Shown: positions 1 to 9,400 of the stretch, piece after piece
Numbering within the stretch: the first letter of the stretch is position 1
How the letters are laid out: each line of letters begins with the position of its first letter
Origin: Kitasatospora sp. NBC_00374
GTDB taxonomy: Bacteria > Actinomycetota > Actinomycetes > Streptomycetales > Streptomycetaceae
NCBI RefSeq assembly: GCF_041434935.1
Contig: NZ_CP107964.1
Location: forward strand, 3,596,001-3,660,000
Length of the DNA stretch: 64,000 bases
Direction of reading: 5' to 3'
The notes under the pieces: model-generated
Told to the model about the DNA's origin: nothing
Seen by the model: the letters and a program-made list of their open reading frames with translations, nothing else
The model's database searches: none
Program-made: the position numbers and the translations under genes

Positions 1-1355
1 GCCCGGCGGCGCCGCGCGTACACCGCGAGGGCCGCGTACCCGAGGTAGCACCAGACGGCGCCCCGCCAGAACAGCCAGTCGAGCTGCGGGGCGCGGAAGG
101 CGTCGTGCAGCCACACCGCCGCCTTCAGCAACGGCTGCGCCGCCGGGTGGGGGCGCAGGGTGTCCGCATACGGGCTGTGCTCCAGGTCGCCGCCGGGCGC
201 GGTGAAGCCGAAGAGGTCCGGCGAGGCCTTGGGACTCTGGACGACGGTCTCCCCGGACCTGGCCGCCGGGCCCGCCCAGACCGCCCAGGCGATGTGGCTG
301 CGGCACAGCCGCGCGCCGATCACGTAGTCGGGGTGGTGGGCGGCGACCTTGACCCAGAGCGAGACCAGCTCGTCGCTGTGGACGGCGGCCTGGCGGCGGT
401 CCCAGCCCTCGCCCCAGTTGGTCAGCGGATCCGAGGAGAAGCACTGGTCGCCCGCGGTGTCCCAGGTGGTCAGGGGTGCGACGGCGGCGAGCAGGGCCTT
501 GTCGGCGGCGCCGAAGGCGGCCGGGTCCCGGTGGTAGGCCACCGCGAGGTCGGCGTAGTTGAGGGAGTAGAGCATGTGCGCCGGCGGCCGGTGGATCCCC
601 CACACCGCCGAGTACGCCCACAGGTTGAGGAAGAGCGGGACGGCCAGCGAGACGGCCGTCAGCAGCGCGATCCAGCGGCGGACCACGGGTATCAGGACCA
701 GCAGGAGGACCGCCACCACCAGCATCAGGCCGTAGCTGTTGTTCCGGAACAGCCCGAGGCCGAGCATCGAGAGGAAGAAGACCGCGAGGTCGAACCGCAG
801 CGCCCGCCCGCCCTGCCCGAGGGTGCCGTCCAGTCTGCGGGCCAGCAGCCGCAGCCCGGCGGCGAACAGGAACACCGCGCAGACGGTGAACGGGACGTCC
901 TTCCAGAGGAAGACGACGAAGGTGCCGGTCGGGGGCAGGACCGCCAGCGCCACCGCCACCGGCGCGCTCCAGCGGGCGCGGGCCCCCAGCTTGGACAGCG
1001 CGGAGACCGCGTAGCCGAGGCCGAGCGACATCCCGACGGTCTGCAGCAGGACCACCGGTGCCACGCTGTCGGTCAGCTTGAGCGACCACAGGATGACGGC
1101 GTCGTAGAAGGCGGAGTGGTCGGCCGTCCAGTAGCCGGGGTCGGTGACCTGCCAGACGTACATCACGGAGTCGTAGCTCACGAACGCCGGATACGCGGCC
1201 AGCCACCAGACCAGCCAGACGGCCTGACAGACGGCGGCGACGGCCAGCGGCATCCGCCGGCTCGGGCGGACCCGGCGGTGCTGGGCCACCGCCCGTTCGC
1301 GAAGACCGGGACGGTCGGTTCCGGCCGGACGTCCGAGCACGGTGTCGCCGGTCAT
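1..1355 (-). CDS. Multi-pass membrane protein, possible GT-C-type glycosyltransferase (3' end outside window)
   Basis: 451 codons are visible; the C-terminus lies beyond the left edge. The ATG at 1355 follows an AAGGGGG ribosome-binding site about 8 nt away. After about 35 basic, soluble residues there are roughly eight hydrophobic segments. The first ends in an extracytoplasmic loop with YDSV, and an acidic residue in the first loop is typical of GT-C glycosyltransferases that use lipid-linked sugars. A later loop carries DQCFSSDP and RLCRSH, so a disulfide outside the membrane is possible. No family was recognised with certainty; glycosyltransferase is an inference from topology and from the envelope genes nearby (two GT2 enzymes and a GT39-like protein). 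It could instead be a membrane protein of unknown function. Confidence 0.75.
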   Translation of the reverse strand, partial: MTGDTVLGRPAGTDRPGLRERAVAQHRRVRPSRRMPLAVAAVCQAVWLVWWLAAYPAFVSYDSVMYVWQVTDPGYWTADHSAFYDAVILWSLKLTDSVAPVVLLQTVGMSLGLGYAVSALSKLGARARWSAPVAVALAVLPPTGTFVVFLWKDVPFTVCAVFLFAAGLRLLARRLDGTLGQGGRALRFDLAVFFLSMLGLGLFRNNSYGLMLVVAVLLLVLIPVVRRWIALLTAVSLAVPLFLNLWAYSAVWGIHRPPAHMLYSLNYADLAVAYHRDPAAFGAADKALLAAVAPLTTWDTAGDQCFSSDPLTNWGEGWDRRQAAVHSDELVSLWVKVAAHHPDYVIGARLCRSHIAWAVWAGPAARSGETVVQSPKASPDLFGFTAPGGDLEHSPYADTLRPHPAAQPLLKAAVWLHDAFRAPQLDWLFWRGAVWCYLGYAALAVYARRRR

Positions 1356-1435
1356 CGCGAGGCCCCCTTCTGCGCCGCACCGGGCGGCGGTGCCCGGGTG
1401 TTCCGCGCAGGGTAGCAGCAGTCCCGGGGCCGGCC

Positions 1436-1696
1436 TCAGGCGGTCGGCGCGCTGCTGCGGGAGGCGGCGCGCAGGCCGCGGACGCCGACGGTGCCGACCG
1501 CGGCGCCGAGCACCAGCGAGGTCACCGCGAGGGCCAGGTGGACCCAGAAGAAGGCGGTGGGCCGGGAGTGGTCGCCGTCGAGGAAGGCCTGGCCGCCCGA
1601 GTCCTTCCAGAGGTTCTTGATGAAGGTGGTCCAGATGATCAGGGACCAGACGCCGAAGGCGGCGAGGAACCAGGAGACGGGGCGGCTGAGCTTCAT
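1436..1696 (-). CDS. SCO4848-family small membrane protein
   Basis: An 86-aa protein with two hydrophobic helices, at about residues 6-26 (VSWFLAAFGVWSLIIWTTF) and 46-70 (FFWVHLALAVTSLVLGAAV). They are linked by a short polar stretch (KNLWKDSGGQAFLDGDHSRP). The start MKLSRP is chosen because GAAGGA lies 5-6 nt upstream; reading frame further upstream lacks such a site. The family is known only as conserved small membrane proteins of streptomycetes, found beside a D-Ala-D-Ala carboxypeptidase gene, as here (divergent, 137 bp apart). No biochemical role is known to me. A structural role in the membrane or cell wall is only a guess from the neighbour. Confidence 0.85.
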   Translation of the reverse strand: MKLSRPVSWFLAAFGVWSLIIWTTFIKNLWKDSGGQAFLDGDHSRPTAFFWVHLALAVTSLVLGAAVGTVGVRGLRAASRSSAPTA

Positions 1697-1833
1697 GACG
1701 GTCCTTCGGGTGGGGCAGTCGGTCCGGCTCCCCAGTATGCGCAGTCGTCCGGACGGATCAGCCACCGGCACTCGATCGGAGGACCGTGGCGGCGCGGCGG
1801 GCCGCGGCGGCCGCCCGTGGGTACGGTCACGCA

Positions 1834-3117
1834 ATGCAGAGCGCCCGTCACATCGCGTACCGCAGCACAGCCGTGGCCCTGGGCCTGCTGTGCCTCGCTC
1901 CCGTCGCCGTGGCCGCCCCGCAGGACGCGCCGCCGCCGGACCGGTCTCCGGTCGGCGGTGAGCTCCTGGGCCGGGCCGGCGTGCAGGTCGCGCCGAACGC
2001 CGGCGCCCCCGCGCTGCCGGCCGACGTCACCGGCCAGTCCTGGGTGGTCGCCGACGCGGCCACCGGCGACGTGCTGGCCGCGAACAACGCGCACCAGCAG
2101 CTGCCGCCGGCCAGCACGCTGAAGATGCTCTTCGCCGACACGGTGCTGCCCAAGCTGGACAAGACGGCGGTTCACCGGGTCGGCCCGGAGGAACTCCAGG
2201 GGATGGGGGTGGGCAGCAGCCTGGTGGGCATCAAGGAGGATCTGGACTACCGGGTCGACGACCTGTGGCGGGGGGTCTTCCTGAGCTCGGGCGCCGACGC
2301 CGTCCGCGTGCTGGCCATGATGAACGGCGGGGTCCAGCAGACCGTGACCCAGATGCAGCAGCTGGCCGACCGGATCGGAGCCCGCGACACCCGGGTGATC
2401 ACCCCCGAGGGCTACGACATGGACGGCCAGGTCTCCTCGGCGTACGACCTGACGCTGTTCGCCCGGGAGGGGCTGCGCAACCCGGACTTCCGGTCGTACT
2501 GCGCCACCCGGTGGGCCCAGTTCCCCGGCGCCTTCGACAAGGTGAGCGGGCAGCGCGGCACCTTCGGGATCGCCAACACCGACCGGCTGCTCGGCCGCTA
2601 CGAGGGGCTGATCGGGGTCAAGAACGGCTACACCACCAACGCCGGCGCGACCTTCACCGGCGCCGCGGAGCGTGGCGGCAAGACGCTGCTGGTCACGGTG
2701 ATGCGCCCGAACAACAGCTCGCGGGTGTACGACGAGACGGCGTTGCTGCTCGACTGGGGCTTCGCGGCGCTCGGCAAGGTCACGCCGGTCGGCCGGCTGG
2801 TGGACCCGGCGCCCTCCCCGGAGCCGACCGCCCCCGCGCAGGCCGGGCCGGCGGAGGAGACGGCTCGGCAGCCGCTTCAGGTCGCGCAGCCGGAGCAGGC
2901 GCCGAAGGCCACCCCGGCGGGGTCGGCGAACAGCGGGCCCGGGCTGCTCAGCATGCTGGCGGGCGCGCTGTGTGCGGCGATCGGCGCGGTGGCCGCGCTC
3001 AGGTCCCGGGCCACCCGGCGGCGGCGGGCCGCGGCGCTGGCCGCGCTGGCCGCGCAGCCGCTCGGCGACGGGGTCCGGACCTGGCCTGCGGGCGCGACGG
3101 CCGTGAGCAGCCGCTGA
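1834..3117 (+). CDS. D-alanyl-D-alanine carboxypeptidase (peptidase S11, PBP5-like), membrane-anchored
   Basis: A 427-aa protein with a signal peptide (residues 1-29, ending VAVAAPQ), an S11 penicillin-binding domain, a Pro/Ala-rich linker and a C-terminal helix (about 365-385) followed by Arg-rich residues. The family trims the terminal D-Ala from peptidoglycan pentapeptides outside the membrane. The catalytic SxxK motif is S94-T-L-K97. The third motif is K263-N-G265, a KTG variant. The second motif, normally SxN, reads S152-G-A154, so the usual Asn is missing. The ATG at 1834 has no Shine-Dalgarno site but lies 6 nt after TACGGT, consistent with a leaderless transcript. Divergent from the SCO4848-type gene. 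Confidence 0.9.
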   Translation: MQSARHIAYRSTAVALGLLCLAPVAVAAPQDAPPPDRSPVGGELLGRAGVQVAPNAGAPALPADVTGQSWVVADAATGDVLAANNAHQQLPPASTLKMLFADTVLPKLDKTAVHRVGPEELQGMGVGSSLVGIKEDLDYRVDDLWRGVFLSSGADAVRVLAMMNGGVQQTVTQMQQLADRIGARDTRVITPEGYDMDGQVSSAYDLTLFAREGLRNPDFRSYCATRWAQFPGAFDKVSGQRGTFGIANTDRLLGRYEGLIGVKNGYTTNAGATFTGAAERGGKTLLVTVMRPNNSSRVYDETALLLDWGFAALGKVTPVGRLVDPAPSPEPTAPAQAGPAEETARQPLQVAQPEQAPKATPAGSANSGPGLLSMLAGALCAAIGAVAALRSRATRRRRAAALAALAAQPLGDGVRTWPAGATAVSSR

Positions 3118-3135
3118 CCGTCGCGCCCGGCCCGG

Positions 3136-4029
3136 TCAGCCGGCCTTGGGCCCACGGGCGCGGGCGGCGCGCAGCGCGCGCCGGGCGGCCCGGGTGGCGA
3201 ACGGCGGCAGGACGTCGAGGGCCAGCCGGCGGGTGGCCGAGCGCCGGGGCGGGGCCGGACGGGCGGGCGCGGGCGGTGCCGGGGGCGCCGGGGGCTGGTC
3301 GTAGGCGAGCCGGTGGATGCGGGTGCCCGCGATGATGTCCTGGTCCATCCGGAAGCCCTCGGCGCGCCAGTCCCGGTCGAGCAGGTCCCGCTCGGTGTCC
3401 TGCGGGTCGCCCCAGGTGCCGTAGAACTTCTCCGGGGTGAGCAGCAGCGGGCGCAGGCCGAAGGCGAACACCGCCTCCCAGACGGCCGCCGAGACCCCGG
3501 GGGTGTGCTCGGCGCGGTAGTCGTCGAACACCACCACGCCGTCCTTGGCGAGCGCCGCCCGGGCCACCTGGACGTCCCCGGCGACGTGCTCGTACAGGTG
3601 GGAGGCGTCGATGTGGATGAAGCGGCAGCTGCCGTCCGGGATCCGGCCCTCCGCCAGGACGGAGGTCGGAGCCTGTATGACGGTGGGCAGGCTGTCGTGG
3701 AAGGCCAGGTAGTTGGCCTCGAAGGCCTGCCGGGTCAGGGTCTTCCGGTAGGACATGGCCATCTCGGCCGAGTTGTGCTCGTCGGGGGCGTCGGAGTCGA
3801 AGAGGTCGCAGACGGTGAAGGTCTCCCCCTCCTGCAGGTGGCTGCCGAGGGTGATGGCACTGCGTCCGAGGTATGCCCCGAGTTCCAGCAGGTCGCCGGT
3901 GATGCCGCGTTCGGCCTGCCGGGTGAGCAGCCAGCCGAAGACTTCCTGGTCTGTCTTGAAGAACCAGCCCGGGACGTCCTCCAGGGTGCGGGGGACCGGG
4001 GCGGCGAAGGTGTTCTCGGCACTGGTCAC
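3136..4029 (-). CDS. Class I SAM-dependent methyltransferase (Methyltransf_24 type)
   Basis: 297 aa. The SAM-binding motif I is LLELGAYLGRSA at about residues 43-54, and the later FIHIDASHLYEHV and VVFDDY segments are typical of the Methyltransf_24 group, whose members often modify sugars or antibiotics. The substrate cannot be read from the sequence. The C-terminal tail (from about residue 245) is Pro/Ala/Arg-rich and looks disordered. The start is GTG at 4029 because GGAGA lies 6 nt upstream. A TATGAT -10 element sits at 4109-4114 on the same strand. The gene converges on the carboxypeptidase gene with only 18 bp between stops. Setting among envelope genes suggests a sugar or wall-polymer substrate (inference). 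Confidence 0.8.
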   Translation of the reverse strand: MTSAENTFAAPVPRTLEDVPGWFFKTDQEVFGWLLTRQAERGITGDLLELGAYLGRSAITLGSHLQEGETFTVCDLFDSDAPDEHNSAEMAMSYRKTLTRQAFEANYLAFHDSLPTVIQAPTSVLAEGRIPDGSCRFIHIDASHLYEHVAGDVQVARAALAKDGVVVFDDYRAEHTPGVSAAVWEAVFAFGLRPLLLTPEKFYGTWGDPQDTERDLLDRDWRAEGFRMDQDIIAGTRIHRLAYDQPPAPPAPPAPARPAPPRRSATRRLALDVLPPFATRAARRALRAARARGPKAG

Positions 4030-4147
4030 AGGTGTCTCCAGGCGTGCTACGGGAGTGTGCTCCCCTCGACCGGGATGTGGCGGGGAGAGCCGCTCGACTG
4101 TGACCGGGATCATAACCACTGGGGCGCCGAGGCGCAGTGGGTACGGA

Positions 4148-5125
4148 TCAATGGTTCCGGGCTCCGGCCGGGTCGTCCCCACCGCCGTCCGGCCCGCCGT
4201 CCGGCCCGCTGCCGGTGCTCGGGCGGGCCGCCGCCAGGGCCGTGGTCGCCTGCTCCTCGGCCCGCCGGCGGGCCGCCTCCGGGTCGGCCAGCGCCGTCCA
4301 GCCCGCGCAGAACAGCAGCAGCCGGGTCACGAAGTTGATCCACAGCAGCAGCGCGACCGGCACACCGAAAGCGCCGTACAGGCTCTTGCCGGCCACCGAG
4401 CCCAGGTAGGACGAGAGCAGCAGCTTGAGCAGTTCGAAGCCGACCGCGCCGATCAGGGAGCCCTGCAGCAGGTCCTTCCGGCCCTGGTCCGTGATGCGCG
4501 GGAACAGGGAGAGCAGGTACGCGAAGAGCAGCAGGTCCGCCCCGACCGCGATCAGCAGGCCCACCGCGGTGAGGACGGTGCGCCCGGCGGTGCCCTCCAG
4601 GCCGATCTGGTCGGCCAGCCAGCGGGCCAGCGAGGTGGCGGCGGCCGAGGCGCCGAGCGAGAACAGGCACACCACCCCGAGGCCGAGCAGGACCAGGCAG
4701 TCCTTGGCCTTGAGGAGGACGGCATTGCCCTTCTCGTCGGCCAGTCGCCAGATGTCCCGGATCGAGCCGCGCATGGTGTCGACCCAGCCGAGGCCCGAGT
4801 AGAGCAGCACCACGCCGCTGATCAGTCCGACGGTGGCCGCGTTGGCGACCAGTCCGGGCAGGTCGAGCGAGTCGGACAGGCCCGGCACCTGCTTGGCGAT
4901 GTCGTCCTGGAGCTCCTGGACCCGGGAGTCGGAGAGCACCGCCACGGCGATCGCCAGGGCGACCGTGAGCAGCGGGAAGAGGGCCAGGAAGCCGAAGTAG
5001 GTGACCGCGCCGGCGAGCCGGTTGCCCTTCAGCTCGGTGACGTGCGCGAAGACGCGGTAGGCGCGGGTGCGCAGCAGTCGGGCCGCGACCGGGCCGATCA
5101 CCGGCAGCTTGGTCAGGAATTCCAC
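4148..5125 (-). CDS. YihY/BrkB-family integral membrane protein
   Basis: 325 aa with the usual family plan: a soluble N-terminus (residues 1-35), a KGNRLAGAVTYFGFLALFP segment leading into the first helix, and about six transmembrane helices in all. The C-terminal tail is Gly/Asp-rich. Family signatures include LLYSGLGWVDTMRGSI and GVPVALLLWINFVTRLLLF. The name refers to the Bordetella BrkB protein, but the family is widespread in non-pathogens and its transport role is unproven. Once mis-called ribonuclease BN, it has no nuclease features here. The GTG start follows GGGGAG by 6 nt. A hairpin at 5193-5230 separates it from the upstream glycosyltransferase gene. Confidence 0.9.
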   Translation of the reverse strand: MEFLTKLPVIGPVAARLLRTRAYRVFAHVTELKGNRLAGAVTYFGFLALFPLLTVALAIAVAVLSDSRVQELQDDIAKQVPGLSDSLDLPGLVANAATVGLISGVVLLYSGLGWVDTMRGSIRDIWRLADEKGNAVLLKAKDCLVLLGLGVVCLFSLGASAAATSLARWLADQIGLEGTAGRTVLTAVGLLIAVGADLLLFAYLLSLFPRITDQGRKDLLQGSLIGAVGFELLKLLLSSYLGSVAGKSLYGAFGVPVALLLWINFVTRLLLFCAGWTALADPEAARRRAEEQATTALAAARPSTGSGPDGGPDGGGDDPAGARNH

Positions 5126-5192
5126 GGTCTGCTCCCCGCCCGGCCAGGACTGTCACGGACGGTCCTGTCTACCGGGGCCGGGGGCCTGGGCT

Positions 5193-5230
5193 GCGGGTGA
5201 CACCCCGGCCCGGGCCGGGGCGTCACCCGC
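5193..5230 (-). terminator. Hairpin terminator after the GT2 gene
   Basis: Two GC-rich arms (5193-5210 and 5213-5230) form a 17-bp stem with one A-C mismatch and a very tight loop, directly after the stop codon of the glycosyltransferase gene. No T tract follows, as is common in streptomycetes. Confidence 0.6.
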
Positions 5231-6250
5231 TCAGCGGGAGCGCCGGGCGACCACGCGGCGGGCCCTGGCCAGGCCGCGGAAGCCCTGGAAGGCCAGGTAG
5301 CGGCCGTGGCTGAGCAACTCGGTGCGGACCCCTTCGGCGCCGGCGGGCGGCCGGTAGCCCGCCGGCCGCAGCGGCGCGCAGTGCTCGGCGGCGCGGCGGA
5401 AGAACTCGCGCCGGTCGCCGGGCCGGATCCGGCCGGGCTTGCTGACGATGGTGACCAGGTGGTCGAGCATCCGCCGGTAGATCACCGGCCGCCAGTGGTT
5501 GAGGTCGGGGCGGCGGTCGAGGAAGCCGAAGACCAGGCGGTACTGGTCGAAGATGTCGAAGTGCTTGCGGCCGGCGGTGGCCAGGATGTTGCCGCCCTCA
5601 CGGCGCTGGCGGTAGTGCAGGCCGACCTCGTCGAGCAGGGTGATCCGCTCGGCGGCCAGCAGCGCCGGGAAGGTCCAGGGGGTGTCCTCGTAGTAGCCGG
5701 CCGGGAAGGTCAGGCCCTGCTTGGCGACGAAGTCGCGGCGGTAGGCCTTGTTCCAGACCACCATGAGCAGGTCGAGCAGGTCGGGCCGGTCGTCCAGGGC
5801 GAACACGTCCGCGCCCGGGCGGGTGAAGACGGCGGCGGAGCTGCTGCGGACGACGCGGCCGTCCCAGTAGGTGCGGGCGTAGTCGTAGACCAGGATGTCC
5901 GGGTCGGCGCCGGCCCTGAGCCGGTCGTCGATGTGCGCCAGCAGGCCCGGGGTGAGGGTGTCGTCGCTGTCCAGGAAGATCACGTAGTCGCCGGTGGCGA
6001 TCTCCAGGCCGGCGTTCCGGGCCCGGCCGAGGCCGACGTTCTCGGGCAGGTGGAGGACGGTGACCCGGGTGTCCCGCTCCGCCGCCCGGTCCAGCATCGC
6101 CGGGCAGCCGTCCGGCGAGCGGTCGTCGACGGCGATCAGCTCGAAGTCCGCGCAGGACTGCTCCAGCACCGAGTCGAGGCACTCCTCCAGGTAGTCCTCC
6201 ACCTGGAAGACCGGGACGATCACGCTGAAGCGGGGCATGGGATCACTCAT
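5231..6250 (-). CDS. Family 2 glycosyltransferase
   Basis: 339 aa. The N-terminal GT-A fold is clear: FSVIVPVFQVEDYLEECLDS at the start, AVDDRSPDG, NVGLGRARNAGLE, and the metal-binding FLDSDDT motif. Enzymes of this type add a sugar from a nucleotide donor to a cell-surface glycan, working at the cytoplasmic face. The C-terminal third is less conserved and may contact the acceptor. Start choice is uncertain: MSDPMPRF at 6250 is used, while MPRF at 6238 or a GTG at 6277 are possible, and none has a strong ribosome-binding site. Divergent from the GT2/TagF fusion gene with 190 bp between, and its N-terminal domain resembles that of the divergent protein, so the two may be paralogues acting in one pathway. 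Confidence 0.88.
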   Translation of the reverse strand: MSDPMPRFSVIVPVFQVEDYLEECLDSVLEQSCADFELIAVDDRSPDGCPAMLDRAAERDTRVTVLHLPENVGLGRARNAGLEIATGDYVIFLDSDDTLTPGLLAHIDDRLRAGADPDILVYDYARTYWDGRVVRSSSAAVFTRPGADVFALDDRPDLLDLLMVVWNKAYRRDFVAKQGLTFPAGYYEDTPWTFPALLAAERITLLDEVGLHYRQRREGGNILATAGRKHFDIFDQYRLVFGFLDRRPDLNHWRPVIYRRMLDHLVTIVSKPGRIRPGDRREFFRRAAEHCAPLRPAGYRPPAGAEGVRTELLSHGRYLAFQGFRGLARARRVVARRSR

Positions 6251-6440
6251 TCCGGGACGGCGGCGGAGCCTGGGCACTGGCGTCGGCGCCGGGGGCGGGC
6301 CAGCCGCACCCTAGCCCGGACGGCACCGGCGATGCACGTCCCGGCCGGGCGCGACGATTCCCCGTAGCCTCCGGAAGGTAGGATCGCTGCCGGTAAGTGC
6401 CCGGTTCTCCCGAAATCGGGCAGAGCGGTCGCACCACCTG

Positions 6441-9400
6441 ATGAAAGGCTCTGCGCAGCCGATGGCACCCCGCCTCTCCGTCGTCGTCCCGATCTACAAC
6501 GTCGAGCGCTATCTGGAAGAGTGCCTGGACTCGATCGCCGCCCAGACCTTCGACGACTTCGAGTGCGTCATGGTCGACGACGGTTCCAAGGACTCCAGTG
6601 CCTCCATCGCCGCTGCCTACGCGGCCAAGGACTCCCGTTTCCGGCTGGTCCGGCAGGAGAACAAGGGCCTGGGCGCGGCCCGGAACACGGGGTACCGGCA
6701 CATCGCCGACGGCACCGAGTTCCTGGCCTTCGTGGACAGCGACGACACCCTCCCACCCAGCGCGTACGAGCTGATGATCGGCACGCTGCAGCAGACCGGT
6801 TCGGACTTCGCCACCGGCAACGTGCTGCGTTTCCGGGCGATCGGCTTCTACCCGTCGGGTGGTCACCGCAAGCCGTTCAAGGAGACCAGGCTCACCACCC
6901 ACATCACCGACATCCCCACCCTGGTCACCGACCGCACGGCGTGGAACAAGGTGTACCGGCGGTCCTTCTTCGACGCGGCCGGCGTGCTGTACCCCGAGGG
7001 CATCCTGTACGAGGACGCCCCGGTCAGCGTGCCGCACCACTACCTCGCCAAGAGCGTGGACGTGCTCTCCGAGCCGATCTACCACTGGCGGGAGCGCGAG
7101 GTCGGCGAGATGTCGATCACACAGATGAAGTTCAACCCCAAGGGCGTCGTCGACCGGGTCAAGTCGATGGAGCTGGTCCGGGCCTGGCTGCAGGAGCAGC
7201 AGGACCCGAAGTACCGCCGCTACCTGCGCTCCTACGACGAGAACAACCTCGTCGAGGAGATCCCGATGTTCTTCTGGTCCGTGCTGGAGGGCGACCAGGC
7301 GTACCGGGACGCCTACCAGGAGTCGGTGAGCCGGCTGCTGCGCGCGATCGGCCCGGAGCAGGTCCGCAAGCTGCGGGCCCCGCTGCGGCTGAAGTACTAC
7401 CTGACGGTGCAGAACCGGATGGCCGAGCTGGTCGAGCAGCTGCGGTTCGAGAAGGACAGCAACGGCGCGGCGCCCGCCCGCGGCCTGCTCCGCCCGTACG
7501 CCGACTACCCGTTCCTGCGGGGCGGCCGCAAGAGCGTGCCGCCGGAGGTGCTGCGGCTGGACAACGCGCTGGTAATGCGCAGCCGGCTGTACGACGCGCA
7601 GTGGACGGACGGCCGGCTGCAGCTGACCGGCCACGCCTTCCCCGAGCACCTGGGGGCGAGCAACAAGCACGACATGGTCAAGGGCCTGGTGCTGCGGGAG
7701 AGTTCCGGCCGCCGGGTGGTGGCGGTGCCGACCAGGGCGATGTACAGCCCGGAGGCGACGGCCAGTTCGCCGCACTCGCTGTACAGCTGCGACTGGGCCG
7801 GTTTCACCGCGTCCATCGACCCGACCCGGATGAAGCACCGCGGGCAGTGGAAGGACGGCTCCTGGCGGCTGCTGGTGGCCGGTGTCGGCAAGGGCGGCGT
7901 GTACAAGGGCCGGGTGTCCGGCGGCTGGAGCGACACCGCCGAGTACCCGCCGGTGCACTGGGTCGAGCAGGACGTGCGGATCGTCCCGTGGCTCAAGGAC
8001 GGCTACGTCAACCTGCGGGTCGAGCGGGTCCGGGCCCGGGTGGTCAGGGTGACCGGCGAGCGCGGCACCGTGACCCTGGCCGGTCTGGTCGGCTCGGGTG
8101 CCGACCTCGCGGGTGCGCGGCTGCGGCTGCAGCACGTCGAGTCGGACCGTCCGCTGGTCTTCCCGCTCGAACTGGGGGTGCCGGCCGGCCGGCAGGTGCC
8201 GTTCAGCTCCAGCTTCCCGGTGGACGCGCTGACCGAGGTGCGCGAGGCCTGGGACCTGCTCGACCCGGCCTCCGACGAGCGTCTGCGGGACCGCTGGGAC
8301 GTGGCACTGCTGCTGACCGACGGCAGCTCGCTGCCGGTGGTGGTCGACGAGCGCGCCGACCCGCAGCACCTGGACCTGCCGATCGGCGACACCTCCCGGG
8401 CCCTGTACTCCAAGCCCTCCCCCAGCGGCTACCTGCAGTTCGCGGACCAGGTCCTGCAGCCGGTGGTGGAGGAGGTCACCGCGGCCGACAGCGGTGAGGG
8501 CTTCCTGCTCGCCGGCAGCTTCCCGCTGCCCGGTACGCACCGGTACGAGCTGGTGGTCCGGCACCGCTGGCGCGAGGAGGAGCACAGCTACCCGGTCGAG
8601 ATCGCGGACGGCCGGTTCAGGACCGCGCTGCCGGCCGTGCCGACCGCGAGCTTCGCGGGCCGGGTGCCGCTCCGCAAGGGCACCTGGGAGGTCTTCTTCC
8701 GGCCCTTCGGCGCGCCCGCCGACCAGCTGTGGCCCACCGCGCTGCTCGCCCCGTCCTGCCACGGGGAGCTGCCGCTGAGCGTCGAGGCGCGGGGCAAGCA
8801 GATCACCCTGGAGCGCCGGCTGTACGACGGCCTGTCCCTGGAGTCGCACGACATACTGGCTCCCGAGGAGCGCAGCGGATTCCGGCAGCGGCAGCTGCGG
8901 TCCTCGTTCGCCTCCCTGCAGCAGCGCCCGCTGACCGACACGGTCGTCTACCACACGGCGCTGGGCAGCCGGTACGCCGGCTCGCCGCGGTCCGTGCACG
9001 AGGAGCTGGTCCGCCGCGGCGCGCCGCTGCGGCACCTGTGGACCTCGGACGACCTGCAGACCGACGCCCCGCAGAGCGCCGAGCCGCTGCGTCGGCTGTC
9101 CGCCGAGTGGTACGAGGCGATGGCCACCGCCAAGTACGTGGTGACCAGCACCCATCTGCCGCCGTTCTTCACCCGGCGGCCCGGCCAGGTGGTCCTGCAG
9201 ACCTGGCACGGGACCCCGCTCAAGCGGATCGGGCACGACTTCGAGAAGGTCTGGTTCACCGACTCCGAGTACCTGGAGCACCTGACGGCCGAGGTGCCGC
9301 AGTGGAGCATGCTGGTGTCGGCCAACCGGTGGTCCACGCCGGTGCTGAAGCGGGCCTTCCGGTTCGAGGGCGAGGTCCTGGAGACCGGTTACCCCCGCAA

